This document shows, piece after piece, positions 12,005-23,194 of a DNA stretch of 64,000 bases. The DNA lies in contig JADNRX010000081.1 in assembly GCA_015501595.1 (NCBI GenBank), forward strand, positions 112,124 to 176,123, read 5' to 3'. The stretch comes from Hymenopellis radicata. Taxonomy: Eukaryota; Basidiomycota; Agaricomycetes; Agaricales; Physalacriaceae. The position numbers and the translations under genes were made by a program. Position 1 is the first letter of the stretch; each line of letters begins with the position of its first letter. The notes beneath the pieces were generated by a model. The model made no database searches and had not been told where the DNA came from. It saw nothing but the letters and a program-made list of their open reading frames with translations.

Positions 12005-12709
12005 GATTTTAATGAAAAACGCTGACAACGCCGGGAATCGCCAGAAGCCCATTGAAACACGTCAACAGCTTTCTGCTGCGTCTCGTAGTGCTTGTTGGAG
12101 CCACCGGGAATACCGGTGATGAGGGCTGTCGCAATAGCGCTGCGAACAAAGACTTTAGCCAGGGAAGAAAATACAAAGAGGAGGAAGACTTACGGTTCGG
12201 TGACGATTCCTACCCTACGGCCTTTGGACACGACATAGTAGCGATCAGCGACGACTTCAGCATTGTACGCCATGGAGAGAGGAACCGTGTCGTAGACGAC
12301 GCCTACGATGCCGTTGACACTAGCCGAGCGCGCGTGCACTATCGCAAGAGGTCAGCTGGAGGGAAACTCAACATAGAGGAACAAACATACGTTCAGCGCA
12401 GGATCACCGACGAGAGGAAGGTGAGCCTGGAGGTCGGCGTCGACGGAAGGCATAGCTACAGGGATTTTAATGAGCATAGATTAAAAGCGATGGAAAGAAT
12501 TGAACCAGTTGAAGCGACACCAGCTTGATCGCCATGATTTTGAACGGCGGGGGAGACGGCACGAGTTCGAAGTCGTCCAAGTTGGCAGCGACGTGGGATC
12601 CATGGCGGCGTCAACTGAGGACTGGACTGAAGCAGTCACCCCGAGAATGGGAGTGACTGCTTCAGTCGTGGTGGTGGGCATAGACATAATGATCTGGCTG
12701 GGGTGGTGA
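12005..12709 (-). CDS. Spliced gene with RNase H1-N/viroplasmin-like domain
   Basis: Several exons on the minus strand. Exon 1 may start at 12709 (MSMPTTTT...) and reads into a segment with DDFELVPSPPPFKIMAIKL. After a GTGTCG...GTAG intron comes MPSVDADLQAHLPLVGDPAL, then an intron (GTATGT...GATAG), then VNGIVGVVYDTVPLS, YYVVSKGRRVGIVTEP, an intron (GTAAGT...CGCAG), and AIATALITGIPGGSNKHYET..KAVDVFQWA, ending at a TAG near 12005. The last two exons match the layout of the viroplasmin/RNase H1-N fold (aromatic-VV-KG-R-G followed by VxG-P-G-K-F-T-A). Phase does not close cleanly at the second intron (a G seems missing), so the copy may be decayed. It is divergent from the gene at 13065. Function unknown; such genes are multicopy in Agaricomycetes (recalled, not checked). 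Confidence 0.5.
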
Positions 12710-13064
12710 TGAAGGTTGATGGATAGGGAGATCATCGACCTAGCACGGCCTAAATAGTGTTCATAATTCTTCCGGAGAAAAAGCAGGCGGCTTTTCTTCC
12801 GAGAAAAATCATGTGGTTGTGGCGAGGAACAGATTTCCGAAGGGAATATAGCAACGGCGAAAATGGCGTCAGGGTACGACAGGTGGCTGCAGCCAGTGGG
12901 CTGAGCCTGGCCGTGATTGCGGTGGTACTAGCCAGCGCGTCGCCAGGATTTCTCCCACTTTTACTCCCACCAGTAAGGTCAAGAACATCAGTGGAAGAAG
13001 GTGTGTCAATGGCGCGTCGAGCGCGTCGCGGTAACTGTGCTCACGAAATGAACAGGATTCGGAG

Positions 13065-15701
13065 ATGGCTAATGATACGGCCAAGTTGAAGGATGCAAAG
13101 CGTATGGCGAAGGAAGACCGGAGCGATGGAAAGTTCTGGGCGGAGGGGGGACGCGAGCGTATATTGAATCGCTACGTTGCATTGATGGCAGATGCGATGG
13201 CCAAAGGGTGGCGCCCAATGCGCGAGGTCGTTAAGCTGGCACGCAGGGAGTTTGACTACCCACGTCGACTGGCGTCTGCAAGACCACGAGGAGCCACCGC
13301 AGCCGTTTCGACAATGGACACCGGAGACTGCGCGAGAACAGGTCACACTGACACCAGAGGAAGAGAAGCAGCGCGCAATCTGGAGCGAGAAGATGACTGG
13401 CGTGAGTAATTTTTTGAGTGCCTAGTGGATGTTTAAATGACCTTACATGCTAGAGGATCCGCCGCTGGTTAACGTATCGTGCGACAAAGCTGGTGAAGAT
13501 GTACAACCAGTCGCGCGCAGTGGACATCGACGATCCCTACGTCCGTCTGATTGCGAAGTTCCTGAAAATCGAGAGGCCACCGAAAGCGCGTCAGGCATCA
13601 CAGGAGTGGAGCCACGAGAAGTACGATACCCTTGTTAGAGCAACTGTGAACAAGGAGTGGGCCGCGTACAAAGTGAAGAACGGCCTCGAGGATGATTTGG
13701 GGGTAGCGATGGGTTTTCGAGGAGACGTGACACGCCGTTTGTTCAAAGAGTTGGTCCCCGTCAAATGAGCGTGCAGAGTGGAAGCGCAAGGCAGCCGAAT
13801 CATCGAAGATATTGAAGGAAGACTATAAGGCCGCGTTGAAGGCGCCCTATGCGAAGGATCCCGAAAGTCGGCAGCGGTGAGTGGAGATAGGAGCGACGGC
13901 GTTGTTTGGGCTGACGATATGCTTGCAGAGCAATCAATAATTTCACGAAGTTTATTACGCCGCTTCTAGAGGGCTGCGCAGAGATAATGGGCTTGAAGAT
14001 AATTTGTATCGCTGGCGGACCGATGCCGCGATTTGGTGGAGCTATTCGTACAGTCGGGTATGTGGGCTGACAAGCGTTAAAGGCGTGTCGCGCTGATTCA
14101 TATGATAAGCATACCGATAGGCGTCAACAAAGACGCGATCCAAGTTCGTTTGCAGAGTACAACACCGCCCACTACGCTGCTGTCTTGGACGTGTTCAAAA
14201 ATTGGCTTGGCACCTGCTACGATGCTCAAGACATCTCAGAGGCGCGCCTGGGAGACGAGAACGAAGGGGACGAAGACGACACGGAAGGCATTATGCCATT
14301 GCTAGCCAGACTGCGGGAAGTCCACGAGGACATGGATTATGGGGCAGATGACGAGGTCAGCGATAACGACGAGGAAGAAGATGATGGGGCAAGGAACGAC
14401 GATGACGAAGAGGATGACAATGAAGCACCGGCTGCGAGAAAAACCAAGAAAAGAGCGCGCGCTAATAGCACTCCAGCGGCACGGAAGCGCCGGGCCGCCA
14501 TTCCGAAGGTGGCTGGGGTGAAGGAGAATGCTAAGAAGAAAAAAGCAACGGACAACGGCGCGCCACACCAGAACAACGTAGTTGCTGCTCCTGCGACGCA
14601 GCTAGTCCCGGTCGAGCCTGCGATTGCCGACTCTCGGCCGTTATTGACGATGGGAAATGAGATGGATGTCGAACAAGGAGCATTGGGAATGACAGGGGAG
14701 AAGTCTACGACCATGACTGGACAAGACGGGACAGCTACAGATGGCTCTGCACTGATGCTTCCGGAAGCGAGCCATTTTCCTTCTCGGAGTGGAGCGACCC
14801 AAATGATCCGGCGTGGTTGGAATGGGTGAATTCTACGATGGGATCTGATGATTGGGCGAATTGGAATGGTGTGGGTGGACCTGCCTTGGCAGAGAGCGAT
14901 ATTTTAGGTGTCTCGGGAATGTCCAACGTGGACGCATTCAGATTTTCTGGGGCGTCATTCGGATTTCCTAATGCAGACTTTGCGAACATGAGCTCGCTCG
15001 TAGGTGGTACAGCGACTGAAGGACGAGAGGTTTTCGACGGAGGAGTGGGAGGAGTAGGAGATGCGGGAGGATCTGGCGCATCAGGAAAGGATGATGCAAT
15101 GGACACCAGCGCTGCGCCAAGTGACACTGGAGCGGGCGTGAGTCTGTCCGGATGCGACAACGTTGACGTGGACGATGCAGGCGAATGGTTCCTGCGATTG
15201 TGGAAGATGTTGAAGTCGGATAATCTGGGACCACGCTACGTGTTATTGTTGAAGGCATGGCTAGCGTTAGAGAGGACTCACAAGTTCGATAACCCCCGAC
15301 ATGGTCTATCGTCGACTAAGCGCCCAAGTATGGTCAGCGCGTGGATCAAGAGAGGACGAAAGGGAATGCTAGGCACGAGCGAGAAGCAAAAGGTGCCATC
15401 CGTCGAGGCGTTCCGTATCGAATACGGGGCGTGGTGGGAATTGGTGCAACCTGACTGGCGTACGCGAGACCAATTTGGTGGGTGGACACTAAGAGGGCCG
15501 AGCGACACCTGGAACGATTTGGACGTGCACGGCGCGAATGGTGTAGCTGGGGTCGTGGCGTGTCTGAGGTGGTGGGGGGACCAAATTGTGGATATGGCAG
15601 AGGATGGGAAGAAACACGAGATGGCGGTGTGGGAGAAAGCGGTTATTGATGCCGCGTGGGTTATGGATGAATTACGTCGGGCGGCAGAGGACTCGAAGTA
15701 G
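13065..15701 (+). pseudogene. Decayed multi-exon gene of an unnamed Agaricomycete family (acidic linker, Trp-rich C-terminus)
   Basis: Starts MANDTAKLKDAKRMAKEDRS, then KFWAEGGRERILNRYVALM and, after a one-base shift near 13260, HVDWRLQDHEEPPQPF. Intron 1 is 13402-13453 (GTGAGT...CTAG). Next come RIRRWLTYRATKLVKMYNQS and RRLFKELVPVK, where a second shift near 13768 leads to ERAEWKRKAAESSK. Introns follow near 13.87 and 14.06 kb. The middle is FKNWLGTCYD, then an acidic run (14340-14430), a basic Lys/Arg run (14440-14550), and a third shift near 14760. The C-terminus has EWSDPNDPAWLEW, WFLRLWKML, WWELVQPDWRT and NGVAGVVACLRWWGDQIVD, ending at 15701. The GV.GVVACLRWW ending recalls a repeated Agaricomycete family without known function (memory only). 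Three frame breaks argue for a pseudogene; assembly indels are the alternative. Confidence 0.6.
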
Positions 15702-15704
15702 AGT

Positions 15705-16370
15705 AGATAGCTAGAGAGACTGTTAAAATGATTGTTGAATATTGAATGATCATGCGCACCTAGTTATATTCTGCTGGTGAACTTAGCGTCTTGGTTGAGT
15801 GCATCAGGCACGAGATAATCCGAGGAGCCACGTGCGGAGCTCGGCCCGAGAAGTCCGTGCACGCGTTGCAGACTTGTCATCTGCAGTGGGCGACCTGTGC
15901 CGTAGCGCGTTTGTTTGATTACATTGGAGTTGTTTCCGAGATTAGCCAGAGCATACAATGAGATGTTGCTTTGAGACGTAATGACAGACGAACGCAGCAT
16001 AAATGAATAGGATTGTGCAGTAAGAGGGCGGGAAGAGGGCGGGATTGAGCGGGAAGCGCGGAAGAGCGCGGCGGATGCCATTGTAGTACTGCTAGTCGAC
16101 GAATGGAGGATACATGAGTAGGATTATGCAGTAAGAGGGCGGGATTGAGCGGGATGGGGCGGGATTGAGCGGGATGGGGCGGGATTGAGCGGGATGGGGC
16201 GGGATTGAGCGGGATTGAGCGGGAAGCCCGGAAGAACGTGGCAGATGCCTTTGTATTACTGCTAGTGGACGAACACAGGATAAATGAATAGGATTGTGCA
16301 GTAAGAGGGCGGGAAGGGGGCGGGATTGAGCGGAAGCGCGGGTGAACGCGGCGGATGCCATTTAGTGATG
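15705..16370. repeat. GC-rich minisatellite: three ~110-175 bp units with inner GCGGGATTGAGCGGGATGG repeats
   Basis: From about 16000 to 16365 a unit beginning GGATTGTGCAGTAAGAGGGC and ending near GCGGCGGATGCCAT occurs three times (start points near 16010, 16112 and 16290), each ending about 110-175 bp later. The middle unit is expanded by four to five tandem ~20-bp copies of GCGGGATTGAGCGGGATGGG. ORFs here on the minus strand (PSRSIPPHPAQ-type peptides) are products of the repeat. The stretch 15705-16000 holds no gene I can support. Confidence 0.85.
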
Positions 16371-16806
16371 TAATGATGATTACTAGGGGACCAATGGGGG
16401 ATGGCCTGAAGGAGAAACCAAGCGCTACACCCGAAAGGGCAGTAGGCGGGGTGGAGCAGCCTGTAAAGGGAGATTTGTCAGCAGAGCAGCCCCCGCCACC
16501 TGGCGCTGCGTGACACGGCAATTTCCGCTTATGCTCCCACGCTGCCCAAAATGGAAGGAGATCACCGCGTCCTAGCCACACAGCCTGGCTGTATCCACTG
16601 AATTAATCTTTGCTCATTTGTGGCTACAGCAGTGCCAAAAAGGCTTAATATTACAGCTATGGCTCGCAGGTGCACAGTGACGGACGCTTCCCAGCTAACC
16701 TCCCAGACGCGTCCTTCATTTCTCTCTTTTCTCTTTTCTATCTCTCTCTTTCCTTCCCTCCATCTCCTCCCCCCTACTCCTTTCATTGTCACCTGCGATA
16801 TAACCC
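16371..16806. other. Intergenic DNA upstream of the GTPase gene
   Basis: No ORF with recognisable features. A pyrimidine-rich stretch (CTCTCTTTTCTCTTTTCTAT... around 16720-16790) lies just upstream of the ATG at 16807, a common basidiomycete promoter feature. No clear TATA box. Confidence 0.4.
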
Positions 16807-18750
16807 ATGTCGGCATCGGCCTCATCATCCTCGTCCAACACGCCGTCTGCCAATGCTGGACCGAGCGGTCAGAATCTGCATCCGCATCTCGAAAACAACG
16901 ACGAAAAGAATAGGTGCGTAGGGGCAATGGCAGGACGGGTAGTGGCATTCTGATGTTTGCAGCAGTGTCGTAATCAAGGTCGGGATGGTGGGCGACTCGC
17001 AGATTGGCAAGACGAGTCTGATGGTAAAGTACGTCGAGGGCAGCTTCGACGAGGACTATATCCAGACGCTGGGTGAGTGGGGCGTTGCTGGTCGTTGCTG
17101 GCGATGACTGAGATGGATAGGCGTCAACTTTATGGAAAAGACGATATCGGTGCGACGGACGACCATAACGTTTTCAATATGGGATTTGGGGGGGCAGAGA
17201 GAGTTTGTGAACATGCTGCCACTAGTGTGCAACGATGCGGTTGCGATACTGTTCATGTTCGACCTCTCGAGAAAGAGCACCCTGAATTCTGTCAAGGAGT
17301 GGTACCGACAGGCACGCGGGTTCAACAAGGTGTGTTCTCGCTGTTCAATGTGTCTATTGCTTACGACGACGACGACGTACAGACTGCCATACCTAGAGTT
17401 TACAAGTCCGGTTGGGTCCGGTTGCGGCCCCCAAATTTGGAAGGACCGGCAACCGCAACCGGTTGCCCAACACGGCTTTTCTCGTCAACCGTGGACCGCA
17501 ACCGGTCCTTGTTGAGGACCGGTTGCAACTGCGGTCTTTCACCGGTCCACAACCGGTTGGGACCACTAGTGGTCGCGACTGGTTGCGACCGGTTGAGACT
17601 GAGGAAGATGCGGGGCACCCAGCCCAAAATCCATTCATGCTCGACAAGCATCCCCGGGCAATTGCACAGGGACACTTAGTCGTGCATGATGCGGGACTGG
17701 GTGGGTGCTGGGGGGAAGGGGGTGGTGAAAAGATAGTGGTAATGGTGGGAAATGTGGTGGTCGTTGCTGTGAGTGGGACGCGACCGGCGCGTGAAGAGGC
17801 ACGTACCAAGAAAAGCGACGTCGTTGACGACGCGTCATCATCTCATCCTCGTCATCCCATCCTCGTCGTCTCATCTTCATCATCACATCCTCATCATCCC
17901 ATCCTCGTCACCATCCTCATCATCCTTGACGCGTAGTTGTCCTGTCTTCGTCGTCGCGATCCCGGGTTAGTCGTCTCCTGGGTCGGCGTCCTCCTCGTCC
18001 GCTGCTGCTGTTACGAAGACAGCAGCAGGCACTCGGCACGCAGCCAAAGTGCAATTTGCTGCCCGTCTGCACCGTGCGGGGCTTACGCGTCTGGAAACGT
18101 TCCCATGGAGACGACAGTCGTCTCCTAGTCGCTTAACGCCGACCCAGAGTCGAGCATTGATGTCAAAATCACCGACTTGAAGTCGGGTGACGCTGCCATC
18201 GTCGCCGACTTGAAGTCGGGCGACGAGTGGTGGTGAGAGTGAAGGTAAGAGGCAGAAGAGATGCACCGATCGGATGCTTACGCGTCACCTCGGATCTCGG
18301 CCCGAGTCGCCGGATCTGGAGGAAATACTTGCGGATGGCTCGTTTGGCCCATGCAAGGGCCCGTTTGACCCAGAAAAAATTGCTAAATTCATCACAAATA
18401 TATATCTACAATAACCGGTTGCAACCGGTCTCAACCGGTCTATACCGGTCGTGTAAAAATTAGCGAAACGTTTGAACCGGCAACCGCAACCGGTTGAAAC
18501 CGGCAACCGGTTGCTTGCTAACCGGTCCAAAATCGGTTGCAGTCCGGTTGGGTCCGCCGGTCCTACCCGGTCCTACCAACCGGACTTGTAAACTCTAGCC
18601 ATACCGTTTCTGATTGGGACCAAGTTTGACCAATTCTCCACCTTTCCTCGCGACGAACAGGAGGAGATTACGAAGCAGGCCAAGCGGTTTGCAAAGGCAA
18701 TGCACGCCTCGCTCATCTTCTGCTCGACGTCGACGAGCCCACACCGGCGA
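16807..18750 (+). pseudogene. Septum-promoting Ras-like GTPase (Spg1/Tem1 family), split by element C and missing its 3' end
   Basis: Spg1/Tem1 is the GTPase that triggers the septation initiation/mitotic exit cascade. Exon 1 (16807-16913) is a Ser/Ala-rich leader. Introns are 16914-16962, 17073-17120 and 17330-17382, all GT...AG and in phase. Exons 2-3 give [20 protein letters not shown] (P-loop GDSQIGKT), [18 protein letters not shown] (switch I), FSIWDLGGQREFVNMLPLVC (switch II, DLGGQ) and LSRKSTLNSVKEWYRQARGF. Exon 4 begins TAIP, is cut after 17393 by element C, and resumes at 18606 with FLIGTKFDQF (GTKFD, the NKxD position), EEITKQAKRFAKAMHASLIF and CSTST. After that the expected INVQKIFKIVL ending is absent and the sequence becomes unrelated. 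Introns show it arose by DNA copying or is the original locus, not a retrocopy. As written it cannot make a full GTPase. Confidence 0.92.
17394..18597. mobile_element. hAT-like non-autonomous element C, ACCGGTTGC-type ends
   Basis: Termini TAGAGTTTACAAGTCCGG and CCGGACTTGTAAACTCTA with exact duplication gccatacc at 17386-17393 and 18598-18605, inside exon 4 of the GTPase gene. Inner ends are arrays of ACCGGTTGCAACCGGT. The core has ATCCCCGGGCAATTGC (about 17650), a TCATCCTCGTC-rich stretch (17830-17930), GGGCTTACGCGTC (about 18076), CGACTTGAAGTCGG twice (about 18174 and 18208) and GCTTACGCGTCACCTCGG (about 18275). Same subfamily as E and F. Confidence 0.95.
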
Positions 18751-19150
18751 CGGCAGTACGTCTTTCGCGCTATTTAGCCGTCTTATTGAATTCAATTTAT
18801 TTCCAGATTAGCTCATACGAATACTCCGCGCCGCGCTTCGACGAATGGTTCAATGCCGAATCAGGCTTCACTGAAGGAGTAACCCATATCGTCGTCGCGA
18901 AACAGAAACCGCACCTGTTCTGGACTATCATCTGCTCGATTTCTTCTCATCGGACGACGCCATAGCCGGTCTCAGAGCCCGAGTCAGGATTCTTTGGTTT
19001 GGAGAAGGAAGCACAGAAGAGTGGCGCCCATGTGAGCAATTGGCTACAGCCTAGGTTGTCAATACGGCGTCCGAGGCGTAAAGGTATCCTCGCCACCGCC
19101 GCACCCGCGTGAGCTAGAGGCGGGGTCCTCACAGACGGATCGCGCTGACA
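18751..19150 (+). other. Unidentified coding-like stretch joined to the truncated GTPase
   Basis: After a possible intron (GTACGT at about 18755 to CCAG near 18806) the plus strand reads SSYEYSAPRFDEWFNAES, GFTEGVTHIVVAKQKPHLFW and further for about 100 codons without a recognised domain. It does not belong to the Spg1 fold. It may be a fragment of another gene joined by rearrangement. Beyond 18960 frames are mixed. Confidence 0.3.
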
Positions 19151-19664
19151 CTAGACAGTATCCGAGCTTCTCTCTCGTCGCAAGGCTGACTAATAAGACA
19201 AGTATGTATGCTCTTCCTGACTCGACTGCTGTTGGGGCGGGTGCTTGATTGCAAATCCTTTTTGTGGCTGTATTTCGAGTGGGGTATGACTGGCATACTC
19301 TTGTATGCCGTGTCGCCTCAGCGAAACTCTACGGCGGTTGACACATTAGCAAGGATTGCTTTCCTATTGCTCAAGCAGGTGCATTCAGTTATACCTGGCC
19401 AACCTGGAGACACTCGAGTTATTCTATAGTATGTTGTTTACCTTCGAGCATGCCCAAGTTATCCTGAGTTGAGGACTGTAAACATTGGTGCTTTGGGTCG
19501 ACTTGAAGCAAGCTTGATAGCATCAAGGTAACTAAGTTTGGTATTGCTGTAGTCTATTCATTGAGGCAGCTCAAGTTGTGTAAGGATACCTCAGTGCCCT
19601 CTGGTTGATCACTGTGACAGTGATTAACTCAGGCAGCCTCTGGCCCACAGGCCGTTTCCTGATG
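19150..19664. mobile_element. Element N (TTCCTGATG end), left boundary unclear
   Basis: Ends in GGCCGTTTCCTGATG at 19664, the same terminus as elements K, O, P and Q. About 250 bp inside the end hold repeated TTGAGGCAGCTCAAG / CCTCAAG-type words (19440-19640). It sits where the minus-strand transposon gene reads ...LLNGCWQHH and then loses frame. The left terminus is not recognised; 19150 is a guess from where array-like DNA and unexplained sequence begin. A small ORF at 19208-19429 has hydrophobic stretches but no support. Confidence 0.5.
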
Positions 19665-19980
19665 ATGCTGCCAACAGCCGTTTAACAACTTCTGTGCAGC
19701 CAATCGCAGTTCTGCCTCTATTCGAGAGTCGTTAGGATCCTCTTAAAAAAATGAATGACAGCATTTGTGAAGCCGTCGCATTTTGTGTCGCTGAAGTCGA
19801 TGACCTGTTTGAATACTAGGTAAGCATGATATAAGTAGAAAGCGAAAAGAGTCGACTGACACTGGCGAGATCATCATCAACAACTGGACTAATCTTCATT
19901 GTCCGAATACTTCAAAATAGACCAATAAAGTGGTATTCATAGTGAATAGATGTTGAGCCATTTGAGTATGAATATATGAC

Positions 19981-21331
19981 TAGACCTGGGCATAAGTGCC
20001 TACACGGGTGCACTCGCACTCGTCCAGCGGGTCATTCGCGGCTCAGAGCCGAACACCCACACTCGAGTGACACCTAAGTGTGGCACTTGAGTGCGCACCC
20101 ATTTACGAGTGTTTCACGCACCCAAGTGTACCGATACCCGTGTGTTGTGGCGGGTGTACATAAGTACACCCGCCCCTCTTCTGCATCCCGCACCCCCGCT
20201 CACTATCAGTTCATGCTCCGTCCACATCCCCCAGCAATTGCGAGGGGAGCAGAGGCGGTGCATGATGCCCGATGCGAGGGGTGTGTATGGGGCAAAGGCG
20301 TGATGCGCGGGGAAGGGAGATTGGAGAGGCAATGTATGGCGCCTCGCTAGAGGGCTTACCCGTATTGAAGAGTGTACCTAGAAAATAGTTAGCATAAGAA
20401 AAGAGTTGCCGGCGTCTGCAGACGCCGCCAATATTGAAAGATATAATAGAAACATACAAATCCACCATGTCGCCAACAGACGACGTGGTGGCCCAAAATC
20501 CCTCGCCTCGCTCTTCAAGCACGCTATTGAGTGCGGCAAGTAATGGTACAACTCATCAATGCCTTGAATATCTTCGCCGTCATTGTTTTTCGTCCTGTGC
20601 TGCCCGTGTGCCGGGGCTTACGCGTCCTGCTAGCGTCGTTTCCATAGAGACGACATAAAGTCATCTCCTAGTGTAGCGACGCCGACTTAAAGTTGGCGAT
20701 AGTGTCTACGTCGCCGACTTAAGGTCGAGCGACGGGTCGTTGGTGGCGACGGTAAAGGTAAGAGGCAGAAGAGATCTGATTGAATCTCTCCTGATTTGGT
20801 ATTCCGGCAATTGCCGAAACTCCGACCGAGCTCAGAGAACATCATTTCTAGGTGCAAAAAAAATCGAATACTGTACTATTACGACCTAGTCTTCATGGGG
20901 TGTTACCCGTTATGCATACTCTTCACAGATGTTGCTCTTCATTCAGGGTCTAATTTCCTTATATGGGCAGGCGGGAGTGGCGGCGGCAATCGCCGCCCGG
21001 AAAAATTTCCTTTTTGGGCCTTACCTGAGGCCCAATTTTGGCCGTTATGCGTTATGGTAGCATGAACTCTTCATTTCACAGGTCCCCGTTATGCATTATG
21101 CGAAGACTAGATCGTAATAGTACAGTAAAATCGTTCAAAATATGTAAAAAAATACGCGTGTTAGGCAGGTGTTTGCCTCTGAGTACTCGTGGCCCAGAGG
21201 CAGACACCCGCACTCGGGTAGACACCAGTGGTGACACCTTACCCACCTACTACAAACACCCGACACCCGGATGTGAGTGCCAGGTACATCCGCGAGTACT
21301 CGTAAACACCCAGCACTCGTGCCCAGGTCTA
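19981..21331. mobile_element. hAT-like non-autonomous element D, GAGTGCACTCG/ACACCCG-type ends
   Basis: Termini TAGACCTGGGCA and TGCCCAGGTCTA; duplication tatatgac at 19973-19980 and 21332-21339. Inner ends are arrays of CACTCGAGTG / CACCCGAGTACTCGC words. The core has GGGGCTTACGCGTCCTGC (about 20614), CGACTTAAAGTTGG and CGACTTAAGGTCG (20680-20730) and a CCGGCAATTGCCG block (about 20803) matching the CCGGCGATTGCCGG block of element A. Contains nested MITE S1. Confidence 0.94.
20871..21125. mobile_element. TA-target MITE S1 inside element D
   Basis: Inverted termini CTGTACTATTACGACCTAGT... and its near-exact complement ending at 21125, 23 of 24 positions matching, flanked by TA at 20869-20870 and 21126-21127. 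The 255-bp interior has no ORF. TA duplication and short size fit a Tc1/mariner-type MITE. Confidence 0.85.
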
Positions 21332-21418
21332 TATATGACTGGGACCCATCGCTGCAGGCGAGGATTATACACAGACATAGTTACTAGAAGCGTGGTGCGC
21401 TCTTTGAACCATCCATGT

Positions 21419-22452
21419 TAGGGTTTACAAGTCCGGTTGGGTCCGGTTGCGGTGCCCAAATTTGGAAGGACCGGCAACTGCAACTGGTTGCCCAACCTGA
21501 CTTTTCGCATCAACCGTGGACCGTAACCGGTCCTTAATAAGGACCGGTTGAAACTGCGATCTTGCACCAGTCTACAACCGGTTGGGACCGCTTATGGTCA
21601 CAACCAGTTGCGACTCGACGCCGACTCAGAGTCGAGCGCCGGCAGCATCAACGCTGACTTGAAGTCGAGCGCGACTCACATCATTGCCGACTTGCAGTCG
21701 AGCAACGTCGTGGTGGTGAGAGGAAGTGAGAGAGCCAACCTAATCACACGCTTACGCATACGTTCGGATCTCGGCCGAGTCGCCGGATCTGATCAAATAA
21801 TCGCGAATGGCTCGTTTAGGCCACGCAAGGGCCCGTTCAAGTTGGAAAAAATTTGTAAATTTGTAAATTCTTATTACTGTAGTATTACTACCATAGGTTC
21901 ACATCACAGGTCACGAGCCCTCATGATGCGAACCTAATTGTAGTTGGTCACTAGGTTACAAGGCTCTGTGAACATGTCTAAAATTGGTCACAAATCCGAT
22001 GTGATTTAAATTTTGCTCTGTGGCCCAATTTTAGTAGTTTTTTCTTCCATTTTGCTCTATTTAGGATGAAAATTATCTATTTCTGCTGTTTGTATCTACT
22101 TTATAGGTAAAATTAAGCTAAAAAAGCAGAAAGTTAAAAATCTCAATGAACATAATTTTTTTTTTAGGTCACACACTTTTGGCCAGTATGAACATGCCAC
22201 TTAACATGTTCATGAGGTCACAGGTTACATCCTGTGAACCTATAGTCGAAATACTACAGTAAATGTATATCTACATTAACCAGTCTCAACCGGTCTCAAC
22301 CGGTCTTCGTCAGTCCTAGAAAAAATAGCTAAATGTTCGGACCGTCAACTGCAACTAGTTGCAACTGGCAACCGGTCCTTCTAAAACTGGTCTAAAATCG
22401 GTTGCGGTCCGGTTAGGTTCGCCGGTCCTACCAACCGGACTTGTAAACTCTA
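21419..22452. mobile_element. hAT-like non-autonomous element E, ACCGGTTGC-type ends
   Basis: Termini TAGGGTTTACAAGTCCGG and CCGGACTTGTAAACTCTA; duplication atccatgt at 21411-21418 and 22453-22460. Arrays of ACCGGTTGCAAC as in element C. The core is shorter: CGACTCAGAGTCGAGC, CGACTTGAAGTCGAGC, CGACTTGCAGTCGAGC (21615-21710) and CGCTTACGCATACG. The CCCGGGGATGC block is absent. Contains nested MITE S2. Confidence 0.95.
21877..22259. mobile_element. TA-target MITE S2 inside element E
   Basis: Left end CTGTAGTATTACTACCATAG, right end complement CTGTAGTATTTCGACTATAG, TA at 21875-21876 and 22260-22261. The ends resemble the S3/S4/S6/S7 family (CTGTAGTGTTTCGACC) but the 383-bp AT-rich interior differs, with direct and inverted words CACAGGTCAC/AGGTTACA. 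No ORF. Confidence 0.8.
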
Positions 22453-22690
22453 ATCCATGTGCAGCATCTGATACTAGCCCATTGAGTTCCTTCGGATTTT
22501 TGCATGATAAATCAATAAGTTGATTTGCTATGAATTCGGACTGAGCGGAGAAGACTGTGATGCCATTAAGAAGATGTGTCGTGATGATGAAGCTGGGGTG
22601 ATCCACTTGAAACTGTGCGAAACGAGTGACAAATTCATCTCCAGAGGCCGCTGGTTTATGTTCCTTCTGCACCGCCTTGCGCGCCACATC

Positions 22691-23194
22691 TAGAGTTTAT
22701 AAGTCCAGTTGGGTCCGGTTGCGGCACCCCAATTCGGAAAGACGGCAATCGCAACCGGTTGCCCAACCCGCCTTTTGCGCATCAACCGGGACCGCAACAG
22801 GTCCTTAAAAAGGACCGGTTGCAACGGCAGTCTTGCAGCAGTTCACAAACCAATTGGGACCGCTCATGGTCGCAACCAGTCGCAACCGGTTAGGACCATA
22901 CATCCCCACCCAAATCCATTCATGCGCGACGATCATCCCGGGCAATGGCACGGGGACAGTGAGTCGTGCATAATGCAGGACTGGATTGGTGGATGGTAGT
23001 GGTACGAGGGAGGGTGGTAGTGGTGGGTGATAGTGGAGTAGGGGGTAGTGGTTGTGGTGGAGGTAGTCAGCGGCGACGTGTCATCTGCAGTCTGCGGCAA
23101 ATCTGTAAAATACTTACTTAGAGTAATAACTGTGTCGACGGCGCCTGAAAACACTGCCGACACCAAAGAAGCAGAAAAAATATGAACCAAATCT
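22691..23194. mobile_element. hAT-like element F, right terminus degenerate or missing
   Basis: Left end TAGAGTTTATAAGTCCAG (22691) with ACCGGTTGC arrays as in C and E, then ATCATCCCGGGCAATGGC (about 22936). An 8-bp duplication gccacatc lies at 22683-22690 and 23195-23202, and joining across it restores the minus-strand frame (SLAR-DVARKAV). Yet the bases before 23195 (...GAACCAAATCT) are not the expected CCGGACTTGTAAACTCTA, and no right-hand array exists. So it is either a truncated copy that still inserted, or the match is chance. Confidence 0.6.

Noticed and set aside
15919..16581. Pro/Ser-rich minus ORFs (SIPPHPAQSRPIPL)
   Set aside because: Translation of the GCGGGATTGAGCGGGATGG minisatellite.
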